This document shows positions 1 through 10,686 of a DNA stretch of 64,000 nt, in pieces. The first letter of the stretch is position 1, and every line of letters starts with the position of its first letter. Location of the stretch: the NCBI RefSeq assembly GCF_003576645.1, contig NC_044930.1:25664403-25728402 (forward strand). The letters are read 5' to 3'. The translations under genes were made by a program, and so were the position numbers. Source of the DNA: Ipomoea triloba (Eukaryota > Streptophyta > Magnoliopsida > Solanales > Convolvulaceae). The notes beneath the pieces are model-generated. The model made no database searches. It was not told the origin of the DNA and saw nothing but the letters and a program-made list of their open reading frames with translations.

Positions 1-332
1 TGGTTTAGATTATGTTTGCATTCCATGATTTTTGCAAGTTCGTCTAGACACCAGGTTGAAGATGCATAATTTTTGGAAAAGACGACAACTGCAAATCTTG
101 ATTGTTGAATAGCTTGTAGGAGAGTGGGAGCAATAGACTGTCCTTTCTCCAGCCGCTCGTCATCTTTGAAGGTGTGGAGCCCTTTCTGTTCCAGCCAATG
201 GTAAAGGTGATCAACAAAATTCTTGCGAGTATCTTCCCCTCGAAAACTCAAGAAAACATCGTAAGTGAATTTGGGAGTTGATTGTGAAGGGGTAGCAGAA
301 GAGGCAGAAGCCATATCCTCCAACTTCACCAT
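1..332 (-). CDS. TIR-domain (TNL-type) resistance gene, 5' end only
   Basis: The reverse complement from the ATG at 332 stays open to the window edge (about 110 codons). It reads as a plant TIR domain: [13 protein letters not shown] at residues ~24-36 (beta-A and the RGEDTR box), then LEKGQSI, a [18 protein letters not shown] segment and IMEC. The Glu in WCLDEL is where plant TIR NADases carry their catalytic glutamate, so this stretch looks enzymatically competent. A second in-frame Met at residue 7 is an alternative start. The first ~23 residues are Ser/Thr/Pro-rich linker. Plant TIR domains usually sit at the N terminus of TIR-NB-LRR receptors and cleave NAD+ to signal cell death; whether NB and LRR follow lies outside the window. 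It points away from the CNL array, which is on the other strand. TIR identity is certain, full gene type is inferred. Confidence 0.9.
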   Translation of the reverse strand, partial: MVKLEDMASASSATPSQSTPKFTYDVFLSFRGEDTRKNFVDHLYHWLEQKGLHTFKDDERLEKGQSIAPTLLQAIQQSRFAVVVFSKNYASSTWCLDELAKIMECKHNLN

Positions 333-596
333 ACTGCAAATTAAACTAATTGGAATGGATCGGAGATTAAATTAATATATGAAATCAACAAAGAATTAAA
401 TTAAACACCAGATAGAGTAAATTACAGAGTTACAAGAAGACATCTGAGTCAACCCTTGACATGCCTGAAAAAGTATATATTGAGGATTTAGGCACTGAAT
501 GGAATGGATTATATTTTCTCTTGGGCCTCTGTAACCATTTGCCAACAAGCTAAGCTTCAGTACTGAACGCCACCATTTTCAAATCCAAAAACAAAA

Positions 597-788
597 ATGA
601 AACCAAAAGAATTGATTCTTCATTCATATTTCCAAATCGATGGATCAAACTGGGCAATGGAAACTACTCTTCATCTACCTGACGAGAAAGAATATCTAAT
701 TGATGAGTATTTGGGAGAAGAAATATCTGAGAATGAAAACAAAATGTCATCACACTGGAAATTTACTCTTTTCTGCATTATTAGGTGA
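597..788 (+). CDS. Small hypothetical ORF or first exon, 63 aa
   Basis: An ATG in an AAAAATG context opens a 63-codon frame with an acidic middle (EEISENENK). I do not recognise the product. It lies head-to-head with the TIR gene, 264 bp apart, so the gap could be a shared promoter. The stop is immediately followed by GTGAGG, so it could also be a first exon with a donor near its end. No further exon was found downstream; a MITE follows within ~120 bp. It may be chance. Confidence 0.2.
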   Translation: MKPKELILHSYFQIDGSNWAMETTLHLPDEKEYLIDEYLGEEISENENKMSSHWKFTLFCIIR

Positions 789-904
789 GGTGGGTCCCCT
801 ACTTTTGACGACTCGATCAAACGCATAGTTACGCGGCATGCATGTCACTGGGTCGCCCACTTTGAAAATTGTCCAAAATATATCATAATAATGGCGATGG
901 CATA

Positions 905-1500
905 TTAGGCAAATTTTACCCTAGAACATTGTTTTTTAGTTTTTAGAAATTTTTGTAAGTGTGATTATGAAAAAAAATGTGAGAAAGAAGAAAATAAAAA
1001 ATATATATATACTTGATTTAAAAAAAATATTAATAACTTTGTAGGCTGTAACACGCGCCTGCTGGGCATACGTGTGACAGCCACGGGTAGCTGTCACATG
1101 TGGTGTAATAGATATGTGGGTCCCATATCTGAAAATTTCTCCAAATCACAATAAGGCCATTCATACCATTGGAGTTATTGTCATATGGAAGCCTACATGA
1201 CATGAGAGAGGAGATGAGAGAGAATGGGTGGGGAGCAACTGATAAGAGAGAATGGCACAGTAAATTTTGACATTGCATTTTATAATTTTTTGCTGCTATG
1301 CACATTCAGGGCACAACAGCACCCACTCGGGCGCGCGCAGTACGTGCCTCGCCTGACAGGAGTTTTTTTTTTTTTTTTTTTTAATCATACTCCGTATTTG
1401 TTTATTTTTTTTCCTTCCCTTCTATTTTCTCTTTCCTAATCACACTTACAAAAACTCTTAAAAAACTGCAAAATATTTCTATTGATAAGGATGCTCTAAT
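905..1500. mobile_element. MULE-type MITE, copy 1
   Basis: The arms match imperfectly in inverted orientation. The left arm carries TTTTTGTAAGTGTGATTA, and its reverse complement TAATCACACTTACAAAAA is near the right end (~1436-1455). The centre is GC-rich (GGGCGCGCGCAGTACG) and followed by a poly-T run. Related arms recur at ~2,430-2,625 and at 38,086-38,428. The ends are approximate. It is non-coding; the short frames inside are chance. Confidence 0.5.
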
Positions 1501-2430
1501 GGTGATTGTATAGTATTCTCAAAACACCTCACATAAATAGTGAGTAAAAAACAGATAAGAGTTGAAATTAAGAATATATGTAATACTGTATTACTTCTTT
1601 GAACATTGTCAAAATCATAATATGGTTTGCCCCTTTTACGTGTGTGCAAGAGAAAAAAAAAATTTCGCAATATACTCTACGGTCTATACTTGTAAAAAAT
1701 ATATATTTGTATTAGCCTATACCCAAGTTACTTTTCACACACGTAAAATTATTAAAATAAAATTAAAAAAATAGTTTTCTTTTAAAATTCGGTAACGGCT
1801 ATGTCAGTCATCAACAGGTAAATATGCCACTTTTAGTTCAATTGCATGATTTTGCGTTGTTTAGGAATTCAATTGTAGTTTTTTTAGTTTGATGACCTAA
1901 TTGCAATTTCGTGTGTAGTTCAGTGGTTTATTAGACCCTTACTCCTCATAATAATGGCGATTGTATAGTAGCTCAAGATTTTCACATGTGTGGAACTTTT
2001 AACAGTATATTCTATAGGGTCAAAAAGAAAAAGAAAAAAAGCGTATATGCATTAATAGTCTATGCTTTTATTGGTCTTGTTTGGTAATTTTGACAGATCC
2101 ACCATTTCAACGATTTGAAATTATTGAAATCCCTTTTAGTAGCATTTATCCAAAGCGCCAATCACTAAATAAAAGTTAGTTTATACTCACATTATTATCT
2201 TTCAATGTGAAACAAAAATTTTTCTAAAATTTTTTAATGTCTTTTTATTTCCAACTTGATGAATATATTTTGGAATCAATTCATCATTTTTTAAAGTCAT
2301 CTAAAGCCTTCACCATTAGTTGTTATTGGCACAAAGTTTTAGGCCTAAAAACTAATGCATGAGTTTTATACAAATGGTAAGGGGTAAAATTTGTAGAAGT
2401 TTTTATCCAGCAAATGTTGGGCTTTTGACG
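1501..2430. other. AT-rich intergenic stretch, no gene seen
   Basis: No coding frame, RNA gene or clean repeat boundary found. It includes phrases such as TTTAGTTCAATTGCATGATT that look like eroded MITE arms. Both flanks are MITE-related sequence. Confidence 0.4.
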
Positions 2431-2625
2431 CAAATCATGTGCCCGCCTGGGTGTGTAATTCCTCATTTTTTTATTTATTTTTTCAGTTGTTTTGTTTTGT
2501 TTTGTTTTTTTTTTTTTTGGTTCTTTTTTTTTTCCTCCACCACATTTTCTCTTTTCTAATCACACTTACAAAATCTTCTCAAAAACTACACCGAACTCTT
2601 AACTATTGGAGAAGGCCTAACAGGA
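2430..2625. repeat. MITE fragment, same family as 905-1500
   Basis: The right half is clear: a poly-T run, then CCACATTTTCTCTTTTC and TAATCACACTTACAAAATC, ending near CTATTGGAGAAGGCC. It matches the right arms at ~1,436 and ~38,340. The left boundary was not found. Confidence 0.4.
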
Positions 2626-2812
2626 AATTTCATAGAAAGTTGGAAAACGCTTCAATTCAATTTAGTATGCACCAAAGTATGTGAATTGATTACGAATTGA
2701 CGGACAACTCAATAATTGCACTGACCATGAATCCAGAGTCAATTACTGACCGTGGACTGTGGGAAACATAGTTTCCCAAAACTTAGAGGAATTGGATTGG
2801 TTCTCCAATAAG

Positions 2813-4181
2813 GGAAAAGAGCCTAACTGTTAGGCTCGATTGACTTTTCAACAATGAGAATGAGCCTAAGACTTAGGCTCAGTCTTAGTTATTTAAAAAA
2901 AAAAATCAAAATACCATAGAATACGGAAGCAAATACAAAGTGAAGTTAACCATGAAAGCCTAAATCACTTACAATAAATCAAATTTATATATATAATAAA
3001 TATAAATAGTTGGATTTAAATTTTAGAAAATAATTTTTAAAGAAAAATTCAAATCTGTGTGTACTGCAATTAATATTGAACACCCAAACTATACTACTTA
3101 ACAAATATATTCATGATTTCTTAATTATTTAATTAATCTAATTATTTATGATTGTAATTATTATATTAATGATTAGTAATAATTGTGTATAGGTTTTTTT
3201 TTTTTTGAAGGTAAATGTAGCTATTCCATTAATTCATAACATAAAACGTTTACATCAATGATCAATGAAATGGTAATAAACAATTCCTTACAGTCAGACA
3301 TAGAAACAACTTTTCTAACTATGCTATAGAAAACTTGAATCGCAGACTGTTTAATAACTATGAACCTATGTTCCTTCAGAGCTTAAAGCTTCATCAAAGA
3401 TCTGGTTCTTCGTCATCATTCTTTTTTGCTCGCCCAAGATAAGATCAACACTTGTCGAAACCAAACTAAACGATTTATGTTAATGAAAATGAAAAGCTCG
3501 TAAAAGTAACGAGAGGAAAATGCTCGTGAAACTAACGAGAGGAAAACACAATAATAAAGAAAATAAAAAGTGGGTAAAGTCAAAGAAGGGTTGGGAGTTC
3601 AAGACTACCAACACAAACTCCAATACCTACCTACTATTATTTTATTCAAAGGGAGAGAAAACGGAAGAAGAAGATCTGTGGCGGTGGTCGGAGGCGGACG
3701 GAGCTGCGACGGTGGTCGGAGCGGAAGAGGAGCGAGAGCAAACATAGAAGGTGACCAAAACCGTCGGTTCAAAGCTCCATTAGAGCTCCGGCCGAAGGCC
3801 GGCGGTGGAAGCCGAAGTTGAGCAGCAGAGAAAGGCTTTTAATTTTAGTATAGTTAATAAATATATTTTTGATTTGTTAATGACTAAAAAGAAAAAAATT
3901 GAGTTATAATAAGATAAATATATAAAGTGGATTAGATTATTATCAAAATGTGAATTTGTGATACAATGTTTGCAATTAAATAAAAAATATACCCTACGAG
4001 TGATAATTTAACACTGGGCACTGGTTTGAAGCATTTTATAATTATTTTAAATAAAAAATAGTAAATACGGTAGGTGTATTTACACCTACCGTATTTACTA
4101 TTCTTTATTAAAAATAATTCTAAATTGCATTGAGCCTAAGAGTTAGGCTAATGAATGAGCCTAACCGTTAGGCTCTTTTCC
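2813..4181. mobile_element. Inverted-repeat element with paired GAGCCTAA palindromes
   Basis: Both ends carry GGAAAAGAGCCTAAC-N-GTTAGGCTC in opposite orientation (2813-2837 and 4157-4181). A second palindrome sits just inside each (2862-2880 and ~4132-4149). So each end has two short palindromes, and the whole is about 1.37 kb. No transposase was found. The interior has a poly-T-led block (from ~3,193) that could be a minus-strand retroposed sequence, and a GC-rich piece at 3,680-3,830. I could not find a target duplication, so the class is uncertain. Confidence 0.45.
4031..4128. repeat. Near-perfect ~100-bp hairpin
   Basis: The core 4057-4102 is a perfect palindrome of 22-bp arms around a 2-bp loop (arm ends TAGGTGTA / TACACCTA). 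Imperfect arms extend to 4031 and 4128. If transcribed it would form a long hairpin. It may be a miniature foldback MITE nested in the surrounding element. Confidence 0.6.
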
Positions 4182-4322
4182 TATTTATGTTAACCACCCA
4201 GGAAAGTCATTGTTTGGAGAACCGTGTATCCCCCACTCCTCACCAGCAAATGCACCCCATGAATCCATATCTCTCTGCTTTGATTAACGAAAAACACATT
4301 TTGATTTAACTAATTTGGTTGA

Positions 4323-4365
4323 CCGTTAATATCTTCCCCTCAAAAGTTCAAGAAAACATCTTAGG
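4323..4365 (-). pseudogene. TIR-gene relic (RGED box region)
   Basis: Plus-strand ATCTTCCCCTC-AAAA-TTCAAGAAAACATC is nearly the same as the TIR gene at ~227-260. The reverse complement reads DVFLNF, a stop, then GED. The Arg codon of the RGED box has become TGA. The match stops where the Ty3-type insertion begins. Confidence 0.55.
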
Positions 4366-4590
4366 TGCGTTTGGTAATCCGAAAAATGATTTCCGAAAAA
4401 TATTTTTTGAATTTTTTTTATGTTTAGCAACGTCCAGAAAATGCAGTTAACGGAAATGTTTTCCGTTGACCAAGGAAAATCAGTCCATTTTTCAGGAAAA
4501 TGACTTACGGAATATTTTTTCGTAAGTCATTTTCCGAAATGGCCAAAATGACTGTTTCGCATGTTCTCGGCCAAAATGGCCAGAGCCGGA

Positions 4591-7330
4591 TGATAAGCAC
4601 CAAGAATAGCACTTATAAGGGGTCTTTATTAGATTAAAATCGCATCGTTTTGGCATCCAGTTACAACAATTGCATGCATTTCAGCTCAAATGCGATCAGT
4701 TTCCCCTAACAACATTTTTGGAAAGAGTTTTGAAGCGTTTTACAGGTTGGAGAGGGATTTGAAGCTAAAATGGAACAAAAAGATGAACAAGCCTACATGC
4801 AGTAACGCCCCACGCAGCCTCACACGCGTGTGGCTGGGCGTGGAATTATTCCAGAGAGCCTCCACGCCACTCACACGCGTGTGAGCAGGCGTGGTCGGGC
4901 CAAGGGTTATTTTGGGAAAATTGTTCCTTTTCTTTGTCACCTATATAAATCCCTTTTGTCCAAAACCTAAAAAGGAGGGGAGGAGTTTTAGAGATCAGAA
5001 AATTGCTAGAATAGGATAGTTAGATCTAGAGGGTTTTCTCCCCTCTTGGGGGAAAATTCCTTTCATCCATAGGTAGAATAGATCAAGGGCAAGAGGAAGA
5101 TTGGGATTCAAGATCAAGGTTGTAAGATCCCCTTTTCCAAAGGGTGGTAACCATTCTCTTTAATTTCTAATTCAATACTTGTTTCTTTGAATTCCCTTTC
5201 CCTTTTCTTGTTTCTCATTATGCTAGAGTAGATTAAAAGGGGATTGGTGGCCCCATGGTAGATCTATGTGGAAGTTTAATATTATAGCTCTAATTTGTGA
5301 ATTGCTTGCTTGTTGGATGTTGAACTTGTGTGGTTGATGTTTTTTAAGCTTTGTGCCTTTTGTGGCCACATTAGGTAGCAAACCCAAAGGAAGTGAGTGT
5401 GCGCGCGATAGCGGCCACCCACGAGCCTCACTCACCCATATCTCTGCTCTCAGTTCGAAAGAACAAGATCCGAGAGGAGTGGTAGACAAAGTGTTCGATG
5501 AAATGCCCCAACCGAATGAGGATGTGGGAGTCCAAAGTGTGACGCCACTTGGTAGTGTGTCATAAACTCCCTAGTCTATTCCACAACTCGCATTCACAAA
5601 ATCAACCAAAGATAAACCACATGGAAAAGCCTAAAGCCCCAATCTCCACTTTACTTTTCTTTATTTTACACAACCTTTTTATTAACCTTCCCCTCATACC
5701 AATGAATCCAACTCCTAGCCATTCCCGTAACTTTTTTCCTTCAACCTCTTAAATGCCAACACACCCATCCGATTTCCATTCGTCATCCTTGAGAGACACG
5801 ACACTCGGGGAGTCTTGACTCTTCGTTTTACCACACACACTTCACATACCCACTCACCCATACACTACACCACGTCAAATTGGCGCCATTGCCGGGGATG
5901 GCAAACGGTTTCGAATAGTGTTGACATCTTAGAAGTAGATTTTTAAGAGTTCTTGAATTGCTTTCTTTTTGTTTATTTTGTTTTCTTATTTTTGTTACTT
6001 GTTTGAGAAGTGAGCTTAAATTGCCTTGTATATCTTGTGCTCACTTGCAACTACTTTTAGTTGCAAAATTATTTGTTTTGGCTAAGCTATTGTGCAAGAA
6101 ATTCTCCTTAAGCAAACCTCTTGAAGCTTGCCAATAAGTGCTAAAATGAACCCCCATGATTACCCACATCATGGAGGACAATCTTATGCAAATCCTCAAC
6201 CCCAACCATATCCCTACTACCCCCATCCCATTTATACTTACCCTCCACCAACATACCATTACCCATTTCCACATCACCATTTACCACCTCCATATCACTA
6301 TCCATTTCATACATACAATTTTTACCCACACCCATATGAAACACCACCTCCACCTTTCCAAGAAAATTACCCTTCAAAATCACCCAATATTCAAGAAATT
6401 GACTCATTAAGCTCCAAAGAAATATCTCAAAGCATAGAGAGTAAGCTTGCACAAATGATGAGAACAATCGACCCAAGCTATACTCCCGAGTCAAATCCAT
6501 TCCCCACTTCCCACCTAAACACTTACTACCCACCTCCATCAAAAATTCATCTAGAAAACAATACTACCCATTTCTTTGAAACATCACCCTCTTTCCCATA
6601 TAATACCCATACAAATCCTTGCGGTTATACCCCACCGGCCACCGACGAAATTGAAATCCTAAAAGCAAAAATAGACGAATTCACGAGGATGGTCAAGGAG
6701 GACACGGCTAAATTGAAAGCCGAAATCAAGAGCGAATTGAAAGACTATCTCGCTACCCTCCGGGAGGAAGGACTTCCACTAGAAGAGGTTGAAACGAAGA
6801 TGTTGTCTATGATGGAGGAGCTCATGAAAATGAATGAGCCCCGAGCCAACTCCGCCATCATAGATGACATCCCCACTTTGGAAGCTCATCCAAGGATTGT
6901 ACAAGAGGTCGGAAACGAGCAAAATGCTAAGGAAGAGGAGAGTTTTGGAGAAATAGAGGATTGTTACGCCCCGGTGCTTGAAGAAGTTCCAATTTTCGAA
7001 TTGGACAATCAAAAGGAGGAGGAGATGGAGAGTGAGGATGATGATATTGAGCAAGTGTGGGAAGATGAAGAGCCAAAATGTGGTAAAATTCCTAATCTTT
7101 ATTGCGCTAATATTCTTGAAAGTCCTAGTGCTCTTTTTAAAAACACCCTTGACACTTGTGTGGATGACTCCTTCTGCATTAATACTTCCATCACATGTGA
7201 CTATGATTGCTTTAAATTTCGGGAGGATGACTCCATGAAAAGTTTTGATATATTGACTAATGTTTGTAAGGATTCTATCTTGTTTAAACACGAGTATGAT
7301 TGTTTAAACTCGAAACTCAATCGACCATAC
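4591..7330 (+). mobile_element. Ty3/gypsy-type (Tat/Athila-like) retroelement, 5' part
   Basis: A probable 5' LTR runs from TGATAAGCACC (4591) to ...GTCA (~5877), about 1.29 kb, with a CTATATAAAT TATA box near 4941. It is followed by the primer-binding site TGGCGCCATTGCCGGGGA at 5881-5898, one base off the complement of plant tRNA-Asp 3' ends, as used by Tat/Athila elements. A 408-aa ORF follows. No protease, RT, integrase or 3' LTR is present. The element ends inside a TNL 5'UTR relic at ~7323-7330, so it is truncated and non-autonomous. Confidence 0.65.
5881..5898 (+). other. Primer-binding site, tRNA-Asp type
   Basis: TGGCGCCATTGCCGGGGA lies three bases after a CA LTR end. It complements the 3' end of plant tRNA-Asp with one mismatch. 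Confidence 0.7.
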
Positions 7331-7372
7331 AACAAACTAATTGGAATGGAGATTAAATATAGGCTAAAGTGA
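6146..7372 (+). CDS. Retroelement ORF, Pro/Tyr/His-rich plus acidic, 408 aa
   Basis: It starts at the first ATG of the frame, in AAAATGAAC context, ~250 bp after the primer site, where gag normally lies. It shows no zinc knuckle or recognisable gag fold. Residues ~5-75 are a low-complexity Pro/Tyr/His tract (PHDYPHHGGQSY onwards). Around 175-240 is a charged helix, likely coiled coil (EILKAKIDEFTRMVKEDTAK). Around 285-315 is a very acidic tract, and after ~320 comes a Cys/Asp-spaced tail. The last ~14 codons and the stop come from the adjoining TNL-relic/TIR-element junction, so the C terminus is chimeric. It is probably the structural ORF of a non-autonomous element. Function unknown. Confidence 0.5.
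   Translation: MNPHDYPHHGGQSYANPQPQPYPYYPHPIYTYPPPTYHYPFPHHHLPPPYHYPFHTYNFYPHPYETPPPPFQENYPSKSPNIQEIDSLSSKEISQSIESKLAQMMRTIDPSYTPESNPFPTSHLNTYYPPPSKIHLENNTTHFFETSPSFPYNTHTNPCGYTPPATDEIEILKAKIDEFTRMVKEDTAKLKAEIKSELKDYLATLREEGLPLEEVETKMLSMMEELMKMNEPRANSAIIDDIPTLEAHPRIVQEVGNEQNAKEEESFGEIEDCYAPVLEEVPIFELDNQKEEEMESEDDDIEQVWEDEEPKCGKIPNLYCANILESPSALFKNTLDTCVDDSFCINTSITCDYDCFKFREDDSMKSFDILTNVCKDSILFKHEYDCLNSKLNRPYNKLIGMEIKYRLK
7323..7361 (-). pseudogene. TNL 5'UTR/start relic, second piece
   Basis: ACCATAC...AAACTAATTGGAATGGA...GATTAAAT...ATA matches 328-375, the start codon and upstream region of the TIR gene. Together with the relic at 4323-4365 it marks a second TNL 5' end, split by the Ty3-type element with ~90 bp lost. 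Confidence 0.45.
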
Positions 7373-8622
7373 CATCCCGCACCATGAACTATATTGGATT
7401 ATTCATGCCGCACCTTAAACTTTCATAAGGTATATTTTAATACACAAACCATTAATTTTTTTTTCATCTAGCAATTTTTACAGGTTACCTACAAGTTATA
7501 GGTAATTTATGATTACTTGGACTTTTTTTTTTTTTGTTTTCTTCTTTTTTTTTTTGAATTTTTTTTTTGTTTTCTTCTAAACCTTTTTCAGTCCAACAAC
7601 CGGTACTGTAAAATAATAATAATAATAATAAAATTTCTTATATTTAGGCATTTAGCTACTGGCAGTAGCTAAATGTATATATATATATATATATATTTAG
7701 GAAAAAGTATCAAATAGGCCACTGAACTTATCGCTTTTGTGCAATTGGGCCATTGAACTTAAAAAGTGTGCAATTTAACCATCAAACAAGAAAATTTTGT
7801 GCAATTGGACCATTTTTACAAAAATTTTTAATTCAATTTGAGTTAAAAACATTTCAATATTGACTCCCAATTAGTATGGTAGAAGAAAATGCCACTCTTA
7901 ATACATATATGTTAGTAATATAATAGGATTTTACCAGAAAATTTTGTAAAAATGGTCCAATTGTACAAATTTTGTTTGTTTGATGGTTAAATTGCACATT
8001 TTTTAAGTTCAATGGCTCAATTGCACAAAAGCGATAAGTTCAGTGACCTATTTTGACACTTTTTCCAAAAATTTATAGGCAGGAGCCATAATAATTAAAA
8101 AAATTTATGATATGATTTTCATAATAACAAAACATATTATATATAATTATATATACTAAAAAAAATAAAAAATTCCAGTTGAATCGGAACCGGAACATTT
8201 ATATAAGGTTCCGGTTTTGGTTTGTGTAACCTTGGAATCGTGAACCGGCAGTTCATAACTGGAATGAACCGCAGTCACCCCTAGGCAGGTCATCAGTGGG
8301 CTCGGTGCACGCTGCCGCAAGGGAGGGAGGAGTAGTAGATTGTGGAGGGGCTGTGGTGATTTGGTCTAGTGAGCACTGGTGAGGGGAGGGGCAGCGTGAG
8401 GCGTTGATTTTTGGGGTTTACTTAAAAATTTTGGGTTGACTTAAAAAGAATATCCACATAAGCTAATTACTTGTGCCATGTCATCATAGTAACCTGGTAA
8501 CCTGTGAAAAATTCTAGATGAAAAAAAATTAATGGTTTGTGTATCGAAATGGACGTTATGAAAGTTCAAGGTGCGACATGAATAATCCAATATAGTTCAT
8601 GGTGCGGAATGACACTTTAGCC
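7362..8622. mobile_element. Long-TIR DNA element (~1.26 kb), non-autonomous
   Basis: The terminal inverted repeats are >110 bp and about 90% alike. The left end begins GGCTAAAGTGACATCCCGCA and the right end finishes with its complement ...GACACTTTAGCC at 8622. Both arms carry ACCATGAACTATATTGG and CACAAACCATTAAT. Long TIRs suggest a Mutator-like element, but no 8-10 bp target duplication is seen; the two flanks come from different backgrounds (TNL relic on the left, CNL promoter on the right). No transposase. A MITE is nested at 7700-8066. Confidence 0.6.
7700..8066. mobile_element. Nested MITE with long TIRs (367 bp)
   Basis: The left arm starts GGAAAAAGTATCAAATAGG and the right arm ends ACCTATTTTGACACTTTTTCC. 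About 130 bp of each arm pair as inverted repeats (shared: GAACTTATCGCTTTTGTGCA). It lies wholly inside the 7362-8622 element. Confidence 0.7.
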
Positions 8623-8630
8623 AATAGCCA

Positions 8631-8922
8631 TTATAATATAATAATTAATTCATCAGCTAGCAGATTAGATTTTAACCCATCTTGCATTGCATCCACCAGG
8701 CCACCCACTACACCAAATATGGCATTTAGCGGCTAACCGCCACGATTATATTTCCTCCTGACTAAATAGTGTGTCGGATTTAGTTAAAACCACTACTAAT
8801 ATTTATTTAATATTTACTTTAAATTTTAGTGACGGTTATTAAGTGTTGCTAGTAAAAGAATACTTTTTAATTTTAGTGTTATAATCATTCCATTTAATTT
8901 CTTGGTATGTAATTGAGACTAA
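8631..8922 (+). repeat. Exact copy of the A1 promoter-proximal segment
   Basis: About 292 bp match 11311-11602 with no difference that I could find, from TATAATATAATAATTAATTC to TAATTGAGACTAA. In A1 this block is the 3' part of the 5'UTR intron just before the coding exon. Here it abuts a MITE scrap and CNL fragment F1. A diverged third copy lies at ~29,625-29,962. Confidence 0.85.
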
Positions 8923-9039
8923 AAATATTATTAACTAAACACTTATATTGATTTGTTAATCAAGTCAAACAACTAATAATGGTCAAATATGCTAAAATTG
9001 GTTGATAGACTAATTATTTTACCAAACAGGACATTTGCC

Positions 9040-9545
9040 TTTTATGGCTTAGAGTGGAGCCAATAAAATGGTGCTTTCAAGGATTAAAGGTACTCTTTTA
9101 TTGAGAGATTGAATTTCAAACATTGGAATGTAAACGGTGATCATTTTCACATTGTGGAGCTCCTAGTCTTGAGACATTGTTGGGACTTGAAGAAAGTTCT
9201 GATTACCTTTGCAAATGTTAGAATTTTGAAATCAATTGTGTTAGAAAGTTGTTATTCTTCTCTTGTGACTTCTGTAAACAATATTTCTAGAAAGGTCCAA
9301 AGAAAGAGAGGTTGGGCACTTCGTGTTTGTGATCTCCGAACTAAGGTTGGTCTCTCTTCAATCCTCATTCACGATTCGGAATTTTTAGTCTTGTGGCTTG
9401 TAATTCCATGGATTGATATTATTTTCATTCTTGATCTCATTGTAAACTACATACTATGTTCTTCTCTAGGTTGAATTGCCAAATAACAAAAGTCACAGTG
9501 AAATTTGTTTGTTTTGTGATTGGGGAAAACTTGCGTTTTGCTTTT
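9040..9545 (+). pseudogene. CNL fragment F1 (LRR end plus tail exon)
   Basis: Only the last LRR portion remains: LKHWN-, then VELLVLRHCWDLKKV and LKSIVLESCYSSLVTS, homologous to the C-terminal LRR of the intact genes. It ends at AACTAAG|GTTGGT, a donor like theirs, and GTTGAATTGCCAAATAAC at 9470 is the tail exon start (VELPNN), soon lost to non-tail sequence. It belongs with F2 and F3 to a clade distinct from A and B. A truncated MITE (8,925-9,030) fills the gap to the promoter copy. Confidence 0.7.
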
Positions 9546-9649
9546 GAGGAAGAAAAACAACAGAAAAAGTCTCTTGCTAGTCGCTTCATTTCCCCAGTGG
9601 ATCCGTCTCATTTCGTTTTGTGAATCCATACACTGAGACTAATCTTGTT

Positions 9650-10680
9650 TGTGTCAGCTGGGTAATAGCTAAAGAGATGGGAAAAATACTCTATCATAGG
9701 TTTAAGGCAACTGTTTCTCAGCACTCGAACTAGAAATCTCTGGTTAGGCCAAAAAAAGACCCACACCGTCTCATCCACACCTCATGATGAGTTGATCGAA
9801 GCTCATTTCATTAGTGCATTAAAGTAGTGTTGCATTTTATGTATATATACTTAAATATAATGCTATGGGAACAAAATAAATTATCATTCTTAATCTTTAG
9901 TGTAATTACTATGCTAATTTTATGGTAATCTCTCTTTATATATTTTTATACTTAAGTATAAAAGTATAATTGCATAATTTTATAATTGCATAATTTTAGT
10001 ATAATTACCTACTAATCATTAGGGTGGTTAAGAAATTAATTGCACATATATTAGTATAATTAACTGATAATTTTAAATGGATCGTTGAATTTATTTTTAT
10101 AATAATTACAATTAATTCATTTATATATGAAGAAGGGGAGCAAAAAAAAAAGTTAAAAGGCTATATGGTAAAAAGAAATATAATTAAGGTATAAAAATAT
10201 AATCGCCTAATAATAATTGTTTAATAATTATTATGATAATTAAGCTCAAATGGGTCGTTTGGTTTATTTTTATAATAATGATGTCAATTACATTATTTCC
10301 TTATTTTCCATATTTATTTTACTAATAACATAATTACACAAATCATATTACATATCGATTTTTTTAAGATAATTGCTGACAAACGAGTCATATATTATTT
10401 AATTAATTGAGTTATACTTTTGCACTAATTTTAAAATAAAATAAATGTACACTTTCAAATATTAAAATTGTTAATAATTCAATTCATTTTCACTTTTATT
10501 ATCTAAATATATAATAAATAAATTTTATCCGTGCATCACACGCCATAATTTACTAATAATATTAGAAATAAAGGGGATGTTTTGAAACAAAAAGACTAAA
10601 AGTGAAATACTCCGTATCATTTATAAATTTAGGATAAAAATGAAATTAATTCAAAATAATTGTCCAAAGATACCAATCAT
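9650..10680. other. AT-rich intergenic, no gene
   Basis: The first ~190 bp resemble 45,240-45,420 downstream of F3 (shared CTTGTTTGTGTCAGC and AGCTCATTTCATTAGTG), so they are old 3' flank of this CNL clade. The rest is AT-rich with no supported feature. Confidence 0.5.
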
Positions 10681-10686
10681 ACTATC

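Noticed and set aside
3520..3821. Overlapping 75- and 83-aa frames in GC-rich DNA
   Set aside because: Arg/Gly-rich low complexity inside a transposon-like element; neither is recognisable.
6141..6542. 133-aa minus-strand frame opposite the Ty3-type ORF
   Set aside because: Antisense of a low-complexity Pro/Tyr/His tract; Trp/Gly/Met bias is the mirror of that composition.
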